DNA of 59,896 bases, taken from assembly GCA_026645415.1 (NCBI GenBank), contig JAPEVH010000017.1, positions 1-59,896 of the forward strand. The letters run 5' to 3'. The position numbers and the translations under genes are program-made. The notes beneath the pieces are model-generated. The model searched no databases. It saw nothing but the letters and a program-made list of their open reading frames with translations, and was not told the DNA's origin. This document shows positions 1 to 8,529 of the stretch, piece after piece (position 1 is the stretch's first letter; every line of letters begins with the position of its first letter). Source of the DNA: Candidatus Electronema sp. (GTDB lineage: Bacteria; Desulfobacterota; Desulfobulbia; Desulfobulbales; Desulfobulbaceae).

Positions 1-235
1 CAACCGATTCCTTGCTGGGGTTGGTGTCGTCAAAGCGCAGGTGGCAGACCCCGTTGTTCTCCTTGGCAATGCCGAAGTTCAGGCAGATGGACTTGGCATG
101 GCCGATGTGCAGGAAGCCGTTCGGCTCCGGCGGGAAGCGGGTGACGATTTTCGTGTGCTTGCCAGTGGCAAGGTCTTCGGCAACAATCTGCCGGATGAAA
201 TCAAGGGGTTTGTCTGGTGTAGGTATATCGGTCAT
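1..235 (-). CDS. glnS: Glutamine--tRNA ligase, N-terminal fragment (runs off the left edge)
   Basis: This is the first 78 codons of a class I aminoacyl-tRNA synthetase that charges tRNA-Gln in the cytoplasm. The translation opens [20 protein letters not shown] and carries the signature [18 protein letters not shown]. Its HIGH ATP-binding motif lies at residues 43-46, followed by LRFDDTNP at about 66-73. The PPEPNG and LRFDDTNP context is typical of GlnRS rather than bacterial GluRS. The ATG at 233-235 fits the usual short N-terminal extension. The catalytic KMSKS half and anticodon-binding domains lie outside the window. A gapped GluRS-type enzyme is the only real alternative and is unlikely. 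Confidence 0.93.
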   Translation of the reverse strand, partial: MTDIPTPDKPLDFIRQIVAEDLATGKHTKIVTRFPPEPNGFLHIGHAKSICLNFGIAKENNGVCHLRFDDTNPSKESV

Positions 236-250
236 GGTGATGAACAAGTT

Positions 251-826
251 TTAGGAAGATAACTTTTGCTTGCTTTCCTCTGAACTTTCTTGCAGTTCAG
301 CATTAGCTGCGGCAAGTGCGTTTGCGATGTAAAGTCTCGTGCTGAAATAGGTAACAAAAAAGCCGAGAATCATAAAATAAAGAATTGATGCGATGACAAT
401 CGACTGTGCATTTTCATGTCCAATATCTGCTGAAATTTCTTTAGAGATATTCGCAAGAAATGCTGTTATATCCTTCAGCTCAACAAGACCTGCACCAATG
501 ATCATCTTAGTCAGCCAGTCGGAAATTTGCTCTAAACTTGTATTTATATTATACGTTAGCTGCTTTTTTGAGGATGATTTTTCAGCCTGTTCTTGAACTG
601 TCTTTGGCATACCAAATATTAAACCAAGTATATTCCCAATAGCATATGAAGATATTACAACCATAAATAGTGTCGAAAATGCTTCTAACGATTTGGAATG
701 CAAAGAATAGGCATATATCGCAACAACACATAAACATACAAGTAACGATGCGATAAGGGTGGAGAAGATAAATATAAAATTTGAATTTATACCTTCTCTC
801 CGAAAAAAGAGTATAATATTTTTCAT
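251..826 (-). CDS. Conserved membrane protein with LEQISDWLTK motif, function unknown
   Basis: This 191-residue protein has three predicted membrane segments, at about residues 18-41, 50-72 and 142-164. Its soluble middle carries GNILGLIFGMPKT followed by SLEQISDWLTKMIIGAGL. From memory, this F-G-I/M-P-K/R plus LEQISDWLTK combination recurs in otherwise uncharacterised bacterial membrane proteins, some with extra sensory or effector domains. The C-terminus is charged and Ser/Glu-rich. The gene is clearly more AT-rich than its neighbours and stands alone behind glnS, which suggests acquisition by transfer. No clear ribosome binding site precedes the ATG. The function is not known. Confidence 0.6.
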   Translation of the reverse strand: MKNIILFFRREGINSNFIFIFSTLIASLLVCLCVVAIYAYSLHSKSLEAFSTLFMVVISSYAIGNILGLIFGMPKTVQEQAEKSSSKKQLTYNINTSLEQISDWLTKMIIGAGLVELKDITAFLANISKEISADIGHENAQSIVIASILYFMILGFFVTYFSTRLYIANALAAANAELQESSEESKQKLSS

Positions 827-898
827 GTTTTTTCACAAAAAAAATAGAATAGGAAGTATTGGATGAAACTGCCTTTTCCCATGCTCCAGCAGGAAATT

Positions 899-1873
899 TC
901 AGTCATCAGGCTTTATCTTACACTCTTCAGTAATTTTTACACCATGTGAATAAGGATAGGCCGCGTTGGGATGATACCCGCAAAGCTCGCTTACGCCTTC
1001 CATACTATTCATACATTGCGGAAGCATGGCAACCGCTGCATCCGAAGAGGTTATGAGTTTGTAGGCTGACTGGAGCATTGCTCTCTGTAAATCAGCTTGC
1101 TGGGCACAACTATTGCCTTCTTTGTACCATAATTTATCTGCCGCAGCACTGAGTTTACAGACAGGAATATCCGCAGGTCGAATCCCAAGAATCTGATTAC
1201 TCCGCATCAAATTTCCCCACCTGAATTCTAAGAAGAACATTGGGTTATTGGCTGGCTTAATAAAACCTTGGAGACTATTTTCTTTTTGCAAACCTGCCTG
1301 AGTACGGTACGGATCATCTGTCATCGTAGCGAGCGATGGTGGAAGCTGCTTCCACGTAATCGGCTGACCGTTATCGTATAAGTAGGCGAAATTGCTATCT
1401 ACCATATACTGCCAGAACTTGATCATATCCTCATCAGAGACCTTTTGCGCCGAATTATAGAAAGTTTTCAGCACATCAATCCGCAAATGCCAGCTTGTCT
1501 GCTGTCCTTGCTGCTGAGTGAGTAAAAGTCCTGCGCTTATGTGATGATGATCAGTTAGGTAAAAGTTGCCATCAGGTCCAATAATTGCTGGTATATGATG
1601 GTCATATTCATTGAGATATTTTTCCATCTGGTCAGCACTTTTCTGCGTGAACTTATAATAGTTGCACTGCACTTTCATAACGCCGACATTGGGCTGCGTA
1701 GGCCGGAGCAAAACATTGTCAGCCGTCATCAGACAGGTATCCCCCTCTTTTTGCTCTGAACTACACGCCTGATAACGTACTGTATTGTTATCATGAGCTA
1801 CTGATACAATTGGGCTGAACAGCATTAAGGATAGTAACAAAGCTGACCTCGTTGTGAGGTGTATACTGTTCAT
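899..1873 (-). CDS. Secreted ParB/Srx-like fold protein (ParBc_2 family)
   Basis: The predicted product is 324 residues with a signal peptide (hydrophobic core at about residues 9-25, ending near VSVAHD). The mature part contains LRPTQPNVGVMKV and GPDGNFYLTDHHH, the pattern I associate with the ParBc_2 (putative ParB-like nuclease) family. That His-rich turn could bind metal. A TTG one codon upstream would also open the frame. I chose the ATG at 1871-1873 because AAGGAG sits seven bases before it. The family is exported and unlikely to work in chromosome partition; its real substrate is unknown. The gene is isolated, with a strong palindrome just upstream. Confidence 0.68.
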   Translation of the reverse strand: MNSIHLTTRSALLLSLMLFSPIVSVAHDNNTVRYQACSSEQKEGDTCLMTADNVLLRPTQPNVGVMKVQCNYYKFTQKSADQMEKYLNEYDHHIPAIIGPDGNFYLTDHHHISAGLLLTQQQGQQTSWHLRIDVLKTFYNSAQKVSDEDMIKFWQYMVDSNFAYLYDNGQPITWKQLPPSLATMTDDPYRTQAGLQKENSLQGFIKPANNPMFFLEFRWGNLMRSNQILGIRPADIPVCKLSAAADKLWYKEGNSCAQQADLQRAMLQSAYKLITSSDAAVAMLPQCMNSMEGVSELCGYHPNAAYPYSHGVKITEECKIKPDD

Positions 1874-1898
1874 CAAGGCACTCCTTTTTCTAAGTTTG

Positions 1899-1917
1899 TT
1901 TTATACAATGTATAAAA
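1899..1917. promoter_or_regulatory. Perfect 8-bp palindrome upstream of the ParBc_2 gene
   Basis: TTTTATAC and GTATAAAA face each other across an AAT spacer, 25 bases upstream of the chosen start codon. The position and symmetry suit an operator overlapping an AT-rich promoter. The regulator is unknown. A small hairpin acting as a terminator is less likely because no gene ends here. Confidence 0.4.
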
Positions 1918-2151
1918 AATACTCGATAGTATACTTAGAATGCGTAAAAAATACTTGTATAAGGATAATAAAAAGGCTTTTTCTATCTCGGAATAGGAAT
2001 CAATCTCGCATCATACTGACAAGAAAGAAAATCGTAGATCAAGGCAATTGCGGCATATACTTTGCAAAAGAAACTATAAGAAATTCTATTGCAGGATCCT
2101 TCTTTCGAGAGGAGGGGAAAGAAGAACTCTGGAAAAAACAAGGGGGATCAG

Positions 2152-2391
2152 ATGAACTGTTGGGAATACAAGCAATGTGGGCGTGAAAAAGGTGGCATGA
2201 ATGTAAAAAGATTAGGAATATGCCCAGCTTGGCCAGCCAATGGCCAGCAGTGTGCTCGTGTCGCAGGTACCTTCTGTGGTGGGAAGGTGCAGGGAACCTT
2301 TGTGATGAAACTGCTTACCTGTATGAAATGTGATTTTTATCAAAGCGAGCATTACGACAAAAGCTATGGTAAAGAAAGAGCAGCAGCCTGA
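2152..2391 (+). CDS. Two-CW domain protein, small and cysteine-rich
   Basis: This 79-residue protein starts MNCWEYKQCGREKGG and continues with LGICPAWP, AGTFCGGKVQGTF and CMKCDFY. Its cysteines lie at 3, 9, 24, 34, 42, 57 and 60. This matches the two-CW family, common in Desulfobacterota and Geobacter-like bacteria and thought to bind metal or an Fe-S cluster. Here the second CW pair has become C34-A35, so only the first is intact. AGGGGG lies about six bases before the ATG. The gene is monocistronic and followed by two consecutive hairpins, the first overlapping its stop codon. The cellular role is unknown. Confidence 0.72.
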   Translation: MNCWEYKQCGREKGGMNVKRLGICPAWPANGQQCARVAGTFCGGKVQGTFVMKLLTCMKCDFYQSEHYDKSYGKERAAA

Positions 2392-2423
2392 CTGCTGCGG
2401 CGGGCGGATAAGCTGCCGCCCGC
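2380..2423 (+). terminator. Double hairpin downstream of the two-CW gene
   Basis: Two adjacent perfect stem-loops follow each other. GCAGCAG/CTGCTGC at 2380-2398 has a 5-base loop and contains the TGA stop. GCGGGCGG/CCGCCCGC at 2400-2423 has an 8-base loop. There is no T-run directly after; a T-rich stretch follows about 35 bases later. This may be an intrinsic terminator or an mRNA-stabilising structure. Confidence 0.5.
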
Positions 2424-2499
2424 TAAGAATGCGTACATAGCTCCCGCCCCTAGTCCTTCTTTTTTTGTTCAAGATTTCTTTTAGTTCACCACAGATTGA

Positions 2500-4686
2500 A
2501 TGGAACTTCTTGCCCCAGCAGGTAGCTTTCCTGCTTTTGAGGCTGCTCTTGAAGCCGGTGCTGATGCTATTTATGTCGGTGCGCCTGGCTTTAATGCCCG
2601 CGCCCTGAGTCGTGACTTTACCTTTGCCGAGATCGGCTCCATGATTGAGCAGGCGCATGGCTCTGGCAAACGAGTATATATTGCCATGAACAGCTTGGTC
2701 AAAGAGGAGGAACTGCCTGCTGCCTTGGAGGCAGTATCCTGCTTTGAGACGCTCAGTCCTGATGCCCTGATTATCCAAGATCTTGGCCTGCTCCAGCTTG
2801 CCCGTACCCATTTCCCCAGCCTTTCCCTACACGCCTCAACCCTGATGTCTATACACAACTCCCAAGCTGCTGCTGAGTTGACTCGTCTTGGCTGCTCACG
2901 GGTGGTGCTGGCGCGGGAAATGACTATCGAGGAAATTGCTACAGTACATCACCAAACCAAGGCAGAGCTGGAAGTCTTTGTCCACGGGGCAATGTGCTTC
3001 AGCTATTCTGGATTATGTCTTTTTTCCAGTCTGCATGGTGGCAAATCGAGTTTACGGGGTCAGTGTGTTCAACCCTGCCGCCGCCGTTATGCTTGGCAAG
3101 CTCATGCAAAGAAACAGGGCAGAGCGCAGAGAGAGGGCTATTTGTTCTCAATGAATGATCTTTGTGGCATTGATCTTCTGTCAGAGCTACGAAAGGCAGG
3201 GGTTGCCTGTTTGAAGATCGAAGGTCGCTTGAAAAGTGCGCATTACGTAGGCAGCGTGACAGCCGCCTATCGCATGGCCATTGATAGTCTTGATCAGCCA
3301 GAAGAACTCCGCCGAGAAGTCCTACGTAAAGCACATGAGTTGCTGGACGAGGCTATGGGGCGAACGCACTCCACAGGTTATCTGCTCTCGCCAAAGCCTG
3401 ATGCAGCTATTAGCCCGGAACAATCGGGCAGCAGTGGCCTCTTCTTAGGAACAATCAGCCAATTAGCCCAAGAGCAGGCTGGGAAGGGGCAAACTCGGCT
3501 GCTGCTCAGGCTGACCTTGACTGCTGCTGTGAGCAAAGGCGACCGTCTTCGTTTGCATGATGAGAAAGGAGGCGGGCGAGTTAGCTTCACAATACGTGAT
3601 TTGAGTGTAGATGGGCAGCAGCGGCAGAACGCCCAGAGTGGAGAAACGGTACAGATAAGCCTGCTGGCTGCTGCAACAGAACAGTTTGGCCGCAGTTTTC
3701 AGGGTAGCCTTTTCCGGGTAGATGTAGGCGGACGGATCGTCGCAGAACGAAGCGGCAAGCGGCGGAGCAAGGAGCTGGCCCAGGTTACAATCTCGCCAAA
3801 CAAAAAGAAGGTTGATCAAATACTCCGCCAGCTTGCTTGGCAGGAGAGCATCAAGCCACGGAAAAAACCGCCGGTCTCTCATAAAGAGCGTTTACCAGAA
3901 CTGCCCTATTGGGTTGTTTTGAACAGCGCGGCTGATTTGCGCGAACGATTACCGGTTACGCCGCAGCGTATTCTTCTACCACTCAATCGAGAGAACCTAC
4001 GACAGCTTGGTGCGCTGCGGAAAGTGCAAGCCAAGCTCATCTGGCAAATAGCACCTGTTTTACACGAGGCAGACTTAGCTTGGGCAGCAGAGCAAATCAA
4101 GCAGTTGACTGCGGCAGGCTGGCTCCGTTTCAGCATAGGACATTGCAGTCAAACCGCACTCTTTCCCCAGCGTAAAGGACTGGAACTGTGCGGCCAATAC
4201 AGTCTTAATCTGCTCAACTCGGCTTCCTTGAATGCCGCTGCGCAACTGCCCGGCCTCAGCGCGGCACTCTTCTCTATAGAAAGCGAAGCCGCAACCTTGG
4301 CTCGTGCTGTGCAGCATTTTCGTCAAAGTGGCAGAAGAAAACTCTTGCTCGGCTTGTATGCTTATGGTCGGCCACCGCTTTTCACCTCGCGGTTAGAAAG
4401 TACGCATTTCCATTGGCAGCAAGCCTTTCTCAGCCCAAAACAGGAACAATTCTTCTTGGAACATCAGGGGCATTTGACTGTAGCACGGGCAGCCCAGCCG
4501 TTTTCTCTGCTGCATCGACAACAGGATATCGCAGCTCTGGGTGTAGATTTTCTCCTCCTTGACCTCAGTGCAGGCGTGAAGAAAGAGGCTGTATTGCTCA
4601 GTAATTTACTGAATCGGAGTAATAGGCGACGCACTGGCAAAGCACCAGAGCTGCTGACCGGCAATTTTACCAGCACACTCGTGTAA
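2500..4686 (+). CDS. U32 family protein, RlhA-like
   Basis: This 728-residue protein belongs to peptidase family U32. The N-terminal TIM-barrel half has MELLAPAGSFPAFEAALEAG, DAIYVGAPGFNAR and HASTLMSIHN. It continues with LEVFVHGAMCFSYSGLC, GQCVQPCRRRY and CLKIEGRLKS, the conserved Cys-bearing segments of U32 proteins. The order resembles E. coli RlhA (YdcP), needed for 23S rRNA C2501 hydroxylation, more than the collagenase-type members. The C-terminal ~400 residues are divergent. The four conserved cysteines may bind Fe-S. The gene is probably transcribed alone: a repeat array and then an intrinsic terminator lie between it and aconitase. The RNA-modifying role is inferred from family resemblance. 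Confidence 0.8.
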   Translation: MELLAPAGSFPAFEAALEAGADAIYVGAPGFNARALSRDFTFAEIGSMIEQAHGSGKRVYIAMNSLVKEEELPAALEAVSCFETLSPDALIIQDLGLLQLARTHFPSLSLHASTLMSIHNSQAAAELTRLGCSRVVLAREMTIEEIATVHHQTKAELEVFVHGAMCFSYSGLCLFSSLHGGKSSLRGQCVQPCRRRYAWQAHAKKQGRAQREGYLFSMNDLCGIDLLSELRKAGVACLKIEGRLKSAHYVGSVTAAYRMAIDSLDQPEELRREVLRKAHELLDEAMGRTHSTGYLLSPKPDAAISPEQSGSSGLFLGTISQLAQEQAGKGQTRLLLRLTLTAAVSKGDRLRLHDEKGGGRVSFTIRDLSVDGQQRQNAQSGETVQISLLAAATEQFGRSFQGSLFRVDVGGRIVAERSGKRRSKELAQVTISPNKKKVDQILRQLAWQESIKPRKKPPVSHKERLPELPYWVVLNSAADLRERLPVTPQRILLPLNRENLRQLGALRKVQAKLIWQIAPVLHEADLAWAAEQIKQLTAAGWLRFSIGHCSQTALFPQRKGLELCGQYSLNLLNSASLNAAAQLPGLSAALFSIESEAATLARAVQHFRQSGRRKLLLGLYAYGRPPLFTSRLESTHFHWQQAFLSPKQEQFFLEHQGHLTVARAAQPFSLLHRQQDIAALGVDFLLLDLSAGVKKEAVLLSNLLNRSNRRRTGKAPELLTGNFTSTLV

Positions 4687-4717
4687 CTCAGATAACAGCA
4701 AATACCATCTGAATGGC

Positions 4718-4854
4718 AAAACATCCTAGCATGTTTCTGAAATACATGCTGGTTGGTAGAGGAAATACATCCTAGCATGTTTTGGAAAACATCCTACTAT
4801 GTATAGGCAATACATGCTGGCATGTTTCTGGAATACATCCTAGCATGTTTTTCG
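4718..4854. repeat. Array of six degenerate 23-bp tandem repeats with palindromic core
   Basis: Units begin at 4718, 4741, 4764, 4787 (22 bp long), 4809 and 4832. The core reads ACATCCTAGCATGT in three units and ACATGCTGGCATGT in one. The latter has 6-bp inverted arms around TG. Unit 2 has lost its right arm. The array starts 31 bases after the U32 stop codon and ends just before an intrinsic terminator, so it is probably transcribed as 3' UTR. It has no spacers and is not a CRISPR. Confidence 0.85.
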
Positions 4855-4874
4855 CTCCTCCTTCCCTTGCGACC

Positions 4875-4901
4875 GCCCTGATTTTTTCGGGGCATTTTTT
4901 T
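4875..4901 (+). terminator. Intrinsic terminator between the U32 gene and aconitase
   Basis: The stem GCCCTGA/TCGGGGC (7 bp with one wobble pair) has a TTTTT loop and is followed by A and seven T residues. It should end the U32 transcript about 80 bases before the aconitase start codon, placing the upstream repeat array inside the U32 3' UTR. Confidence 0.7.
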
Positions 4902-4982
4902 ATACAATCAGGTTTAATGGGCGCAGCCAATCCGCGCTCAAAGCGCATCATGATTTTCATTCTGCTGCAAGGAGATAGACGT

Positions 4983-6914
4983 ATGGGACAAACTGTTGCT
5001 GAAAAAATCATTGCCGCTCATTTGGTAGAGGGCGAGCTGAAGAAAGGAACAGAGATCGGCATCCGTATTGATCAGACTCTGACCCAAGATGCCACTGGCA
5101 CGATGGCCTATTTGGAGTTTGAAGCCATCGGCATTCCTCGTGTGCAGACCGAATTATCCGTGAGCTATGTTGATCACAACATGCTTCAGTCAGACTTTAA
5201 GAATGCTGATGACCATATTTTCCTGCAAGGTACAGCCCGCAAGTTTGGTCTGCACTTCTCACCACCAGGCAATGGTATCTGTCATCAGGTACATCTCGAA
5301 CGCTTTGGCATTCCCGGAAAAACCCTGCTCGGCTCTGACTCCCACACTCCTACTGGCGGCGGCTTGGGAATGCTGGCTATTGGTGCTGGCGGCTTGGATG
5401 TGGCCATGGCTATGGCAGGCAAGCCGTTCTACATGATCATGCCAAAGATTTATGGTATTAAGCTGACTGGTACGTTGCAACCTTGGGTAGCTGCCCGTGA
5501 CGTGCTCTTAGAGGTTTTACGCCAGCTCACTGTTAAAGGTGGAGTCGGCTATATTATGGAATATTTTGGGCCGAGCGTGGCAGAATTGAGCCTTACTGAT
5601 CGGGCGACAATCACCAACTTTGGCGCAGAACTTGGCGCAACCAGCTCTATCTTCCCTTCTGATGAACAGACGCGCAAGTATTTCGCTGCCCAAGGCCGGG
5701 AAGAGCAGTGGCTGGCACTGGCTGCCGACCCGGATGCAGAATACGATAAGGTATTGGAGATTGATCTCTCGACGTTGGAGCCGATGATTGCCTGTCCTTC
5801 CTCACCTGATAATGTGGTCAAAGTAAGCGAGGTTGCTGGACGACCTGTGGCTCAGGTTCTGGTTGGTTCGTGCACCAACTCCTCTTTGCGCGATCTGACT
5901 GCGGTTTCTAAGATCATGGAAGGCCGCTCGGTACATCCTGATGTGAGCTTTGAAGTCAATCCAGGCAGTCGGCAGGCATTAGAGAATTTGGTTGCCCAAG
6001 GCGGAGTCCTGCCTTTGCTCCAAGCCGGTGCGCGTATTCATCAGTCTGCTTGTCTTGGCTGTATTGGTATGGGCCAGGCACCGCCTACTGACAAGATTTC
6101 CCTGCGCACCTTCTCGCGCAACTTCCCTGGTCGCTCAGGTAATCAGGGAGATCTGGTTTATCTGTGCAGCCCAGAAGTGGCAGCCGCTTCGGCAATCAAA
6201 GGGGTGATTACGGATCCGCGTGAACTGGGTGAATATCCAGCTTTCACCTTGCCAGAAACCTATCTGCCGGGTGATGAGCGCATAGAGCACCCTCTATCAG
6301 AAGAGGAAAGCGCAAAGGTGGAGATTGTGCGTGGCCCAAATATCGCGCCGTTCCCCAATTTCGAGCCGCTGCCAGAGACGTGGAAAGGCAAGATTGTTCT
6401 CAAGCTGGCTGATAATGTTACGACTGATCATATCATGCCTGCTGGTGCAAAGATTCTACCGCTGCGCAGCAATATTCCCGCAATTAGCGAATATGTATTC
6501 TCGCAAATCACCGACTGTTTTGCCTGTGATATGAAGGAAACAGTGGCTGCTGGCTATGCTGGCGCAGTGATTGGCGGTGAGAACTATGGCCAAGGTTCCA
6601 GCCGTGAACACGCAGCCTTGGCTCCCCGCTACCTTGGCGTACAGGTTAAGCTGGTCAAGAGCTTTGCCCGTATCCACAAGGCTAATCTGATCAACTTCGG
6701 CATCGTGCCGCTGACCTTTGTTGATCCTGACGACTATGAGCGCATAGAGCAGGGTGCAGAGATGGTCATCAACGGCTTGCACGAGGCGGTGTTGTCTGGG
6801 GCAGAGTTAATTACAGTCGAGATTGGTGGGAGATCAGTCAAAACTCGCTGTGAGCTATCTACTCGCCATCGGGAGATTATTGCTGCTGGTGGTTTGCTCA
6901 ACTGGGCACGATAA
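4983..6914 (+). CDS. Aconitate hydratase, mitochondrial-like clade
   Basis: This TCA-cycle enzyme interconverts citrate and isocitrate using a [4Fe-4S] cluster. The protein is 643 residues from the chosen ATG, which follows AAGGAG by eight bases; an in-frame upstream start at 4782 lies inside the repeat array and is rejected. Recognisable segments are GSDSHTPTGGGLGM, LVGSCTNSS with C297, ACLGCIGMGQ with C357 and C360 (the three cluster ligands), and GGENYGQGSSREHAALAPRY near the C-terminus (swivel domain). The compact length fits the single-chain clade annotated as putative aconitase in anaerobic Desulfobacterota. The gene has its own bidirectional terminator. Confidence 0.93.
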   Translation: MGQTVAEKIIAAHLVEGELKKGTEIGIRIDQTLTQDATGTMAYLEFEAIGIPRVQTELSVSYVDHNMLQSDFKNADDHIFLQGTARKFGLHFSPPGNGICHQVHLERFGIPGKTLLGSDSHTPTGGGLGMLAIGAGGLDVAMAMAGKPFYMIMPKIYGIKLTGTLQPWVAARDVLLEVLRQLTVKGGVGYIMEYFGPSVAELSLTDRATITNFGAELGATSSIFPSDEQTRKYFAAQGREEQWLALAADPDAEYDKVLEIDLSTLEPMIACPSSPDNVVKVSEVAGRPVAQVLVGSCTNSSLRDLTAVSKIMEGRSVHPDVSFEVNPGSRQALENLVAQGGVLPLLQAGARIHQSACLGCIGMGQAPPTDKISLRTFSRNFPGRSGNQGDLVYLCSPEVAAASAIKGVITDPRELGEYPAFTLPETYLPGDERIEHPLSEEESAKVEIVRGPNIAPFPNFEPLPETWKGKIVLKLADNVTTDHIMPAGAKILPLRSNIPAISEYVFSQITDCFACDMKETVAAGYAGAVIGGENYGQGSSREHAALAPRYLGVQVKLVKSFARIHKANLINFGIVPLTFVDPDDYERIEQGAEMVINGLHEAVLSGAELITVEIGGRSVKTRCELSTRHREIIAAGGLLNWAR

Positions 6915-6916
6915 AA

Positions 6917-6943
6917 AAATGGGCAGGTTTTGCCTGCCCATTT
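6917..6943. terminator. Bidirectional intrinsic terminator
   Basis: A perfect 11-bp stem, AAATGGGCAGG/CCTGCCCATTT, encloses a TTTTG loop between the convergent aconitase and small membrane-protein genes. A-rich sequence on the left and T-rich sequence on the right let it work in both directions. Confidence 0.85.
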
Positions 6944-6957
6944 CTCCTCAACTTTTC

Positions 6958-7218
6958 CTACATATTAGGATCAGGTTTTTTATAATACTTCACATTCTCT
7001 GAATGCTCTGGTGCTGTCTCCCCGTTTAAAGCCTGATTGACGCGGCTTGGCATTTTAGTCACTGGCTCTTTGTATATCAACTCATAGCCTGATGAAAAAG
7101 CTAAGATGACCACGGCAAGCATAAATAGCTTATTTTTTCGCCACTCTGAGGGCAGGAAAAAAAGACCGACCAAGGCAACAATCATAATGTAAGGACGATA
7201 CTCGGCCAGCATAGACAT
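6958..7218 (-). CDS. Small membrane protein, unknown function
   Basis: This 86-residue protein has two predicted membrane helices, at about residues 8-24 and 30-46. They flank the short charged loop SEWRKNK, and a hydrophilic C-terminal tail is rich in Lys, Pro and Glu. I do not recognise the family. It lies 27 bases downstream of the secreted Gln-rich protein gene on the same strand, so the two are probably co-transcribed and may act together in the envelope. It shares a terminator with aconitase. Confidence 0.55.
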   Translation of the reverse strand: MSMLAEYRPYIMIVALVGLFFLPSEWRKNKLFMLAVVILAFSSGYELIYKEPVTKMPSRVNQALNGETAPEHSENVKYYKKPDPNM

Positions 7219-7245
7219 GCTCTATAACCTCTCTAAAAATACAGG

Positions 7246-8463
7246 TTAATTCTTAGCGAGAGCATCGAAATCCATTGCTTCAGCATAACGGAGTAGCCAA
7301 GTTAGATCAATGCCCCGCCCTTTTACAGTAACAATAAAACGGCTGGCAACCACAATGTTGATTTCGCCGCTATGTTCCTCATTATTATACTTGATCATAG
7401 CCCGCTGCCGTTTAATAGTTTTCAGATTTCCACCTGAAGCACCAGCAAAAAGTGGATTATTGAGCATCATAATAATCGACTGAAGTACCGGCGAATCAGA
7501 AACAATCTCGATAGAAATTGCAGAACCACTTTGCGTGAAGTAATCACGACTAACGGTTGAGCCACCCCCAAAAACTGCTGTGCCAAGAGACTGGGATGTT
7601 GCTGTTTTTGCCTGCCAGCCATAAAAGGGTTCAGGTAGTAGGGCCTTTAGGAGTTCACTTTTTTTCTGCCGAATTAGATGAGTAGCATAATCAAGATTAG
7701 AGACAGCACCTGCAAAATCTTTGTTTTTATACTGATGTAAGGCTTCTTCAATAGTAGCGACAATATCATCCTTAGTCGCAGCTCCCAGAGACAATGCGTG
7801 CGGCAGCACCTGTTGTGCTGAAGCTGGATTTACAGGATTTGGAGGGCTAACAGGTGGCCACACAGGTTGTTGCGTGGTTACAGGAGAAGCTGTTTGTTGT
7901 TGTTGATTATCGCTCGGAAATACAGAAGGAACAGACTGAGCCTGCCCCGATGAAGAAGTACTATCCTTTTGTCCTTCAGCTGGAGCCTCGATGACAACAG
8001 CATCCTGTGCTGGAGACGTTGGCCAACTTACCTGTTGTTCAACCTGCTGTTGTGTTGCCCCCTGTTCCTGCATTCCCGTAGGAGCAAGATTACTTTGCTG
8101 CTGATTATCATCATCGAGGGGAAGCGTGCTAGATTGCGTTTGCTCTGGACTTGGCTCCTGTGGCGAAACAATAGTCCAAGTGGCTTCTTGTTCTGGTGTA
8201 GAATTATTCTGTGCCGCTTGGCTAACCACAGTATCATCTATTGCCGCCTGCGCTTTCTGTGGCTGCGTCTCATGCGGCATTTCAGTTTGCCAGCTAGGCT
8301 GCTGATTTGTAGTAGCTGTGCTAGTAGCTTGCGGTGAGATAATGCGTCCAGCCGCCTGCGTCATCTTTTCCTGCTGCTCCGCTGCTTGGGCTGTAAGAGC
8401 ATTACTTGCAGCTAACGCAAACAAAACACCAGCAAAAACAAGTTGTTTTAGGGCCTGCTTCAT
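7246..8463 (-). CDS. Exported Gln/Ser/Pro-rich protein with conserved C-terminal domain
   Basis: The 405-residue product has a signal peptide (hydrophobic core about residues 8-25, ending SNALTAQAAEQ). A low-complexity region of about 200 residues rich in Gln, Ser, Pro and Thr follows. From about residue 230 there is a folded domain: TIEEALHQYKNKDFAGA (TPR-like helices), LPEPFYGWQAKTA, AVFGGGSTVSRDYF and SPVLQSIIMMLNN. I recall similar C-terminal domains (PxxGW then FGGGxxxSRxY) in proteobacterial secreted proteins of unknown function. The Q/P-rich linker probably spans the periplasm. Length variation in the linker between strains would be expected. Confidence 0.62.
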   Translation of the reverse strand: MKQALKQLVFAGVLFALAASNALTAQAAEQQEKMTQAAGRIISPQATSTATTNQQPSWQTEMPHETQPQKAQAAIDDTVVSQAAQNNSTPEQEATWTIVSPQEPSPEQTQSSTLPLDDDNQQQSNLAPTGMQEQGATQQQVEQQVSWPTSPAQDAVVIEAPAEGQKDSTSSSGQAQSVPSVFPSDNQQQQTASPVTTQQPVWPPVSPPNPVNPASAQQVLPHALSLGAATKDDIVATIEEALHQYKNKDFAGAVSNLDYATHLIRQKKSELLKALLPEPFYGWQAKTATSQSLGTAVFGGGSTVSRDYFTQSGSAISIEIVSDSPVLQSIIMMLNNPLFAGASGGNLKTIKRQRAMIKYNNEEHSGEINIVVASRFIVTVKGRGIDLTWLLRYAEAMDFDALAKN

Positions 8464-8529
8464 AACAATTTCCTGTGAAACGGATACGTTTTATGCTGTG
8501 TATTTGATATCAAGCTGTTAGCCATTATC

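Noticed and set aside
1854-2186. 110-codon frame in the gap before the two-CW gene
   Set aside because: Its composition is like non-coding DNA, it lacks a ribosome binding site and it overlaps the real two-CW gene in another frame.
4782-4982. N-terminal extension of aconitase
   Set aside because: It runs through the repeat array and a terminator; the ATG at 4983 has a good ribosome binding site and family-like N-terminus.
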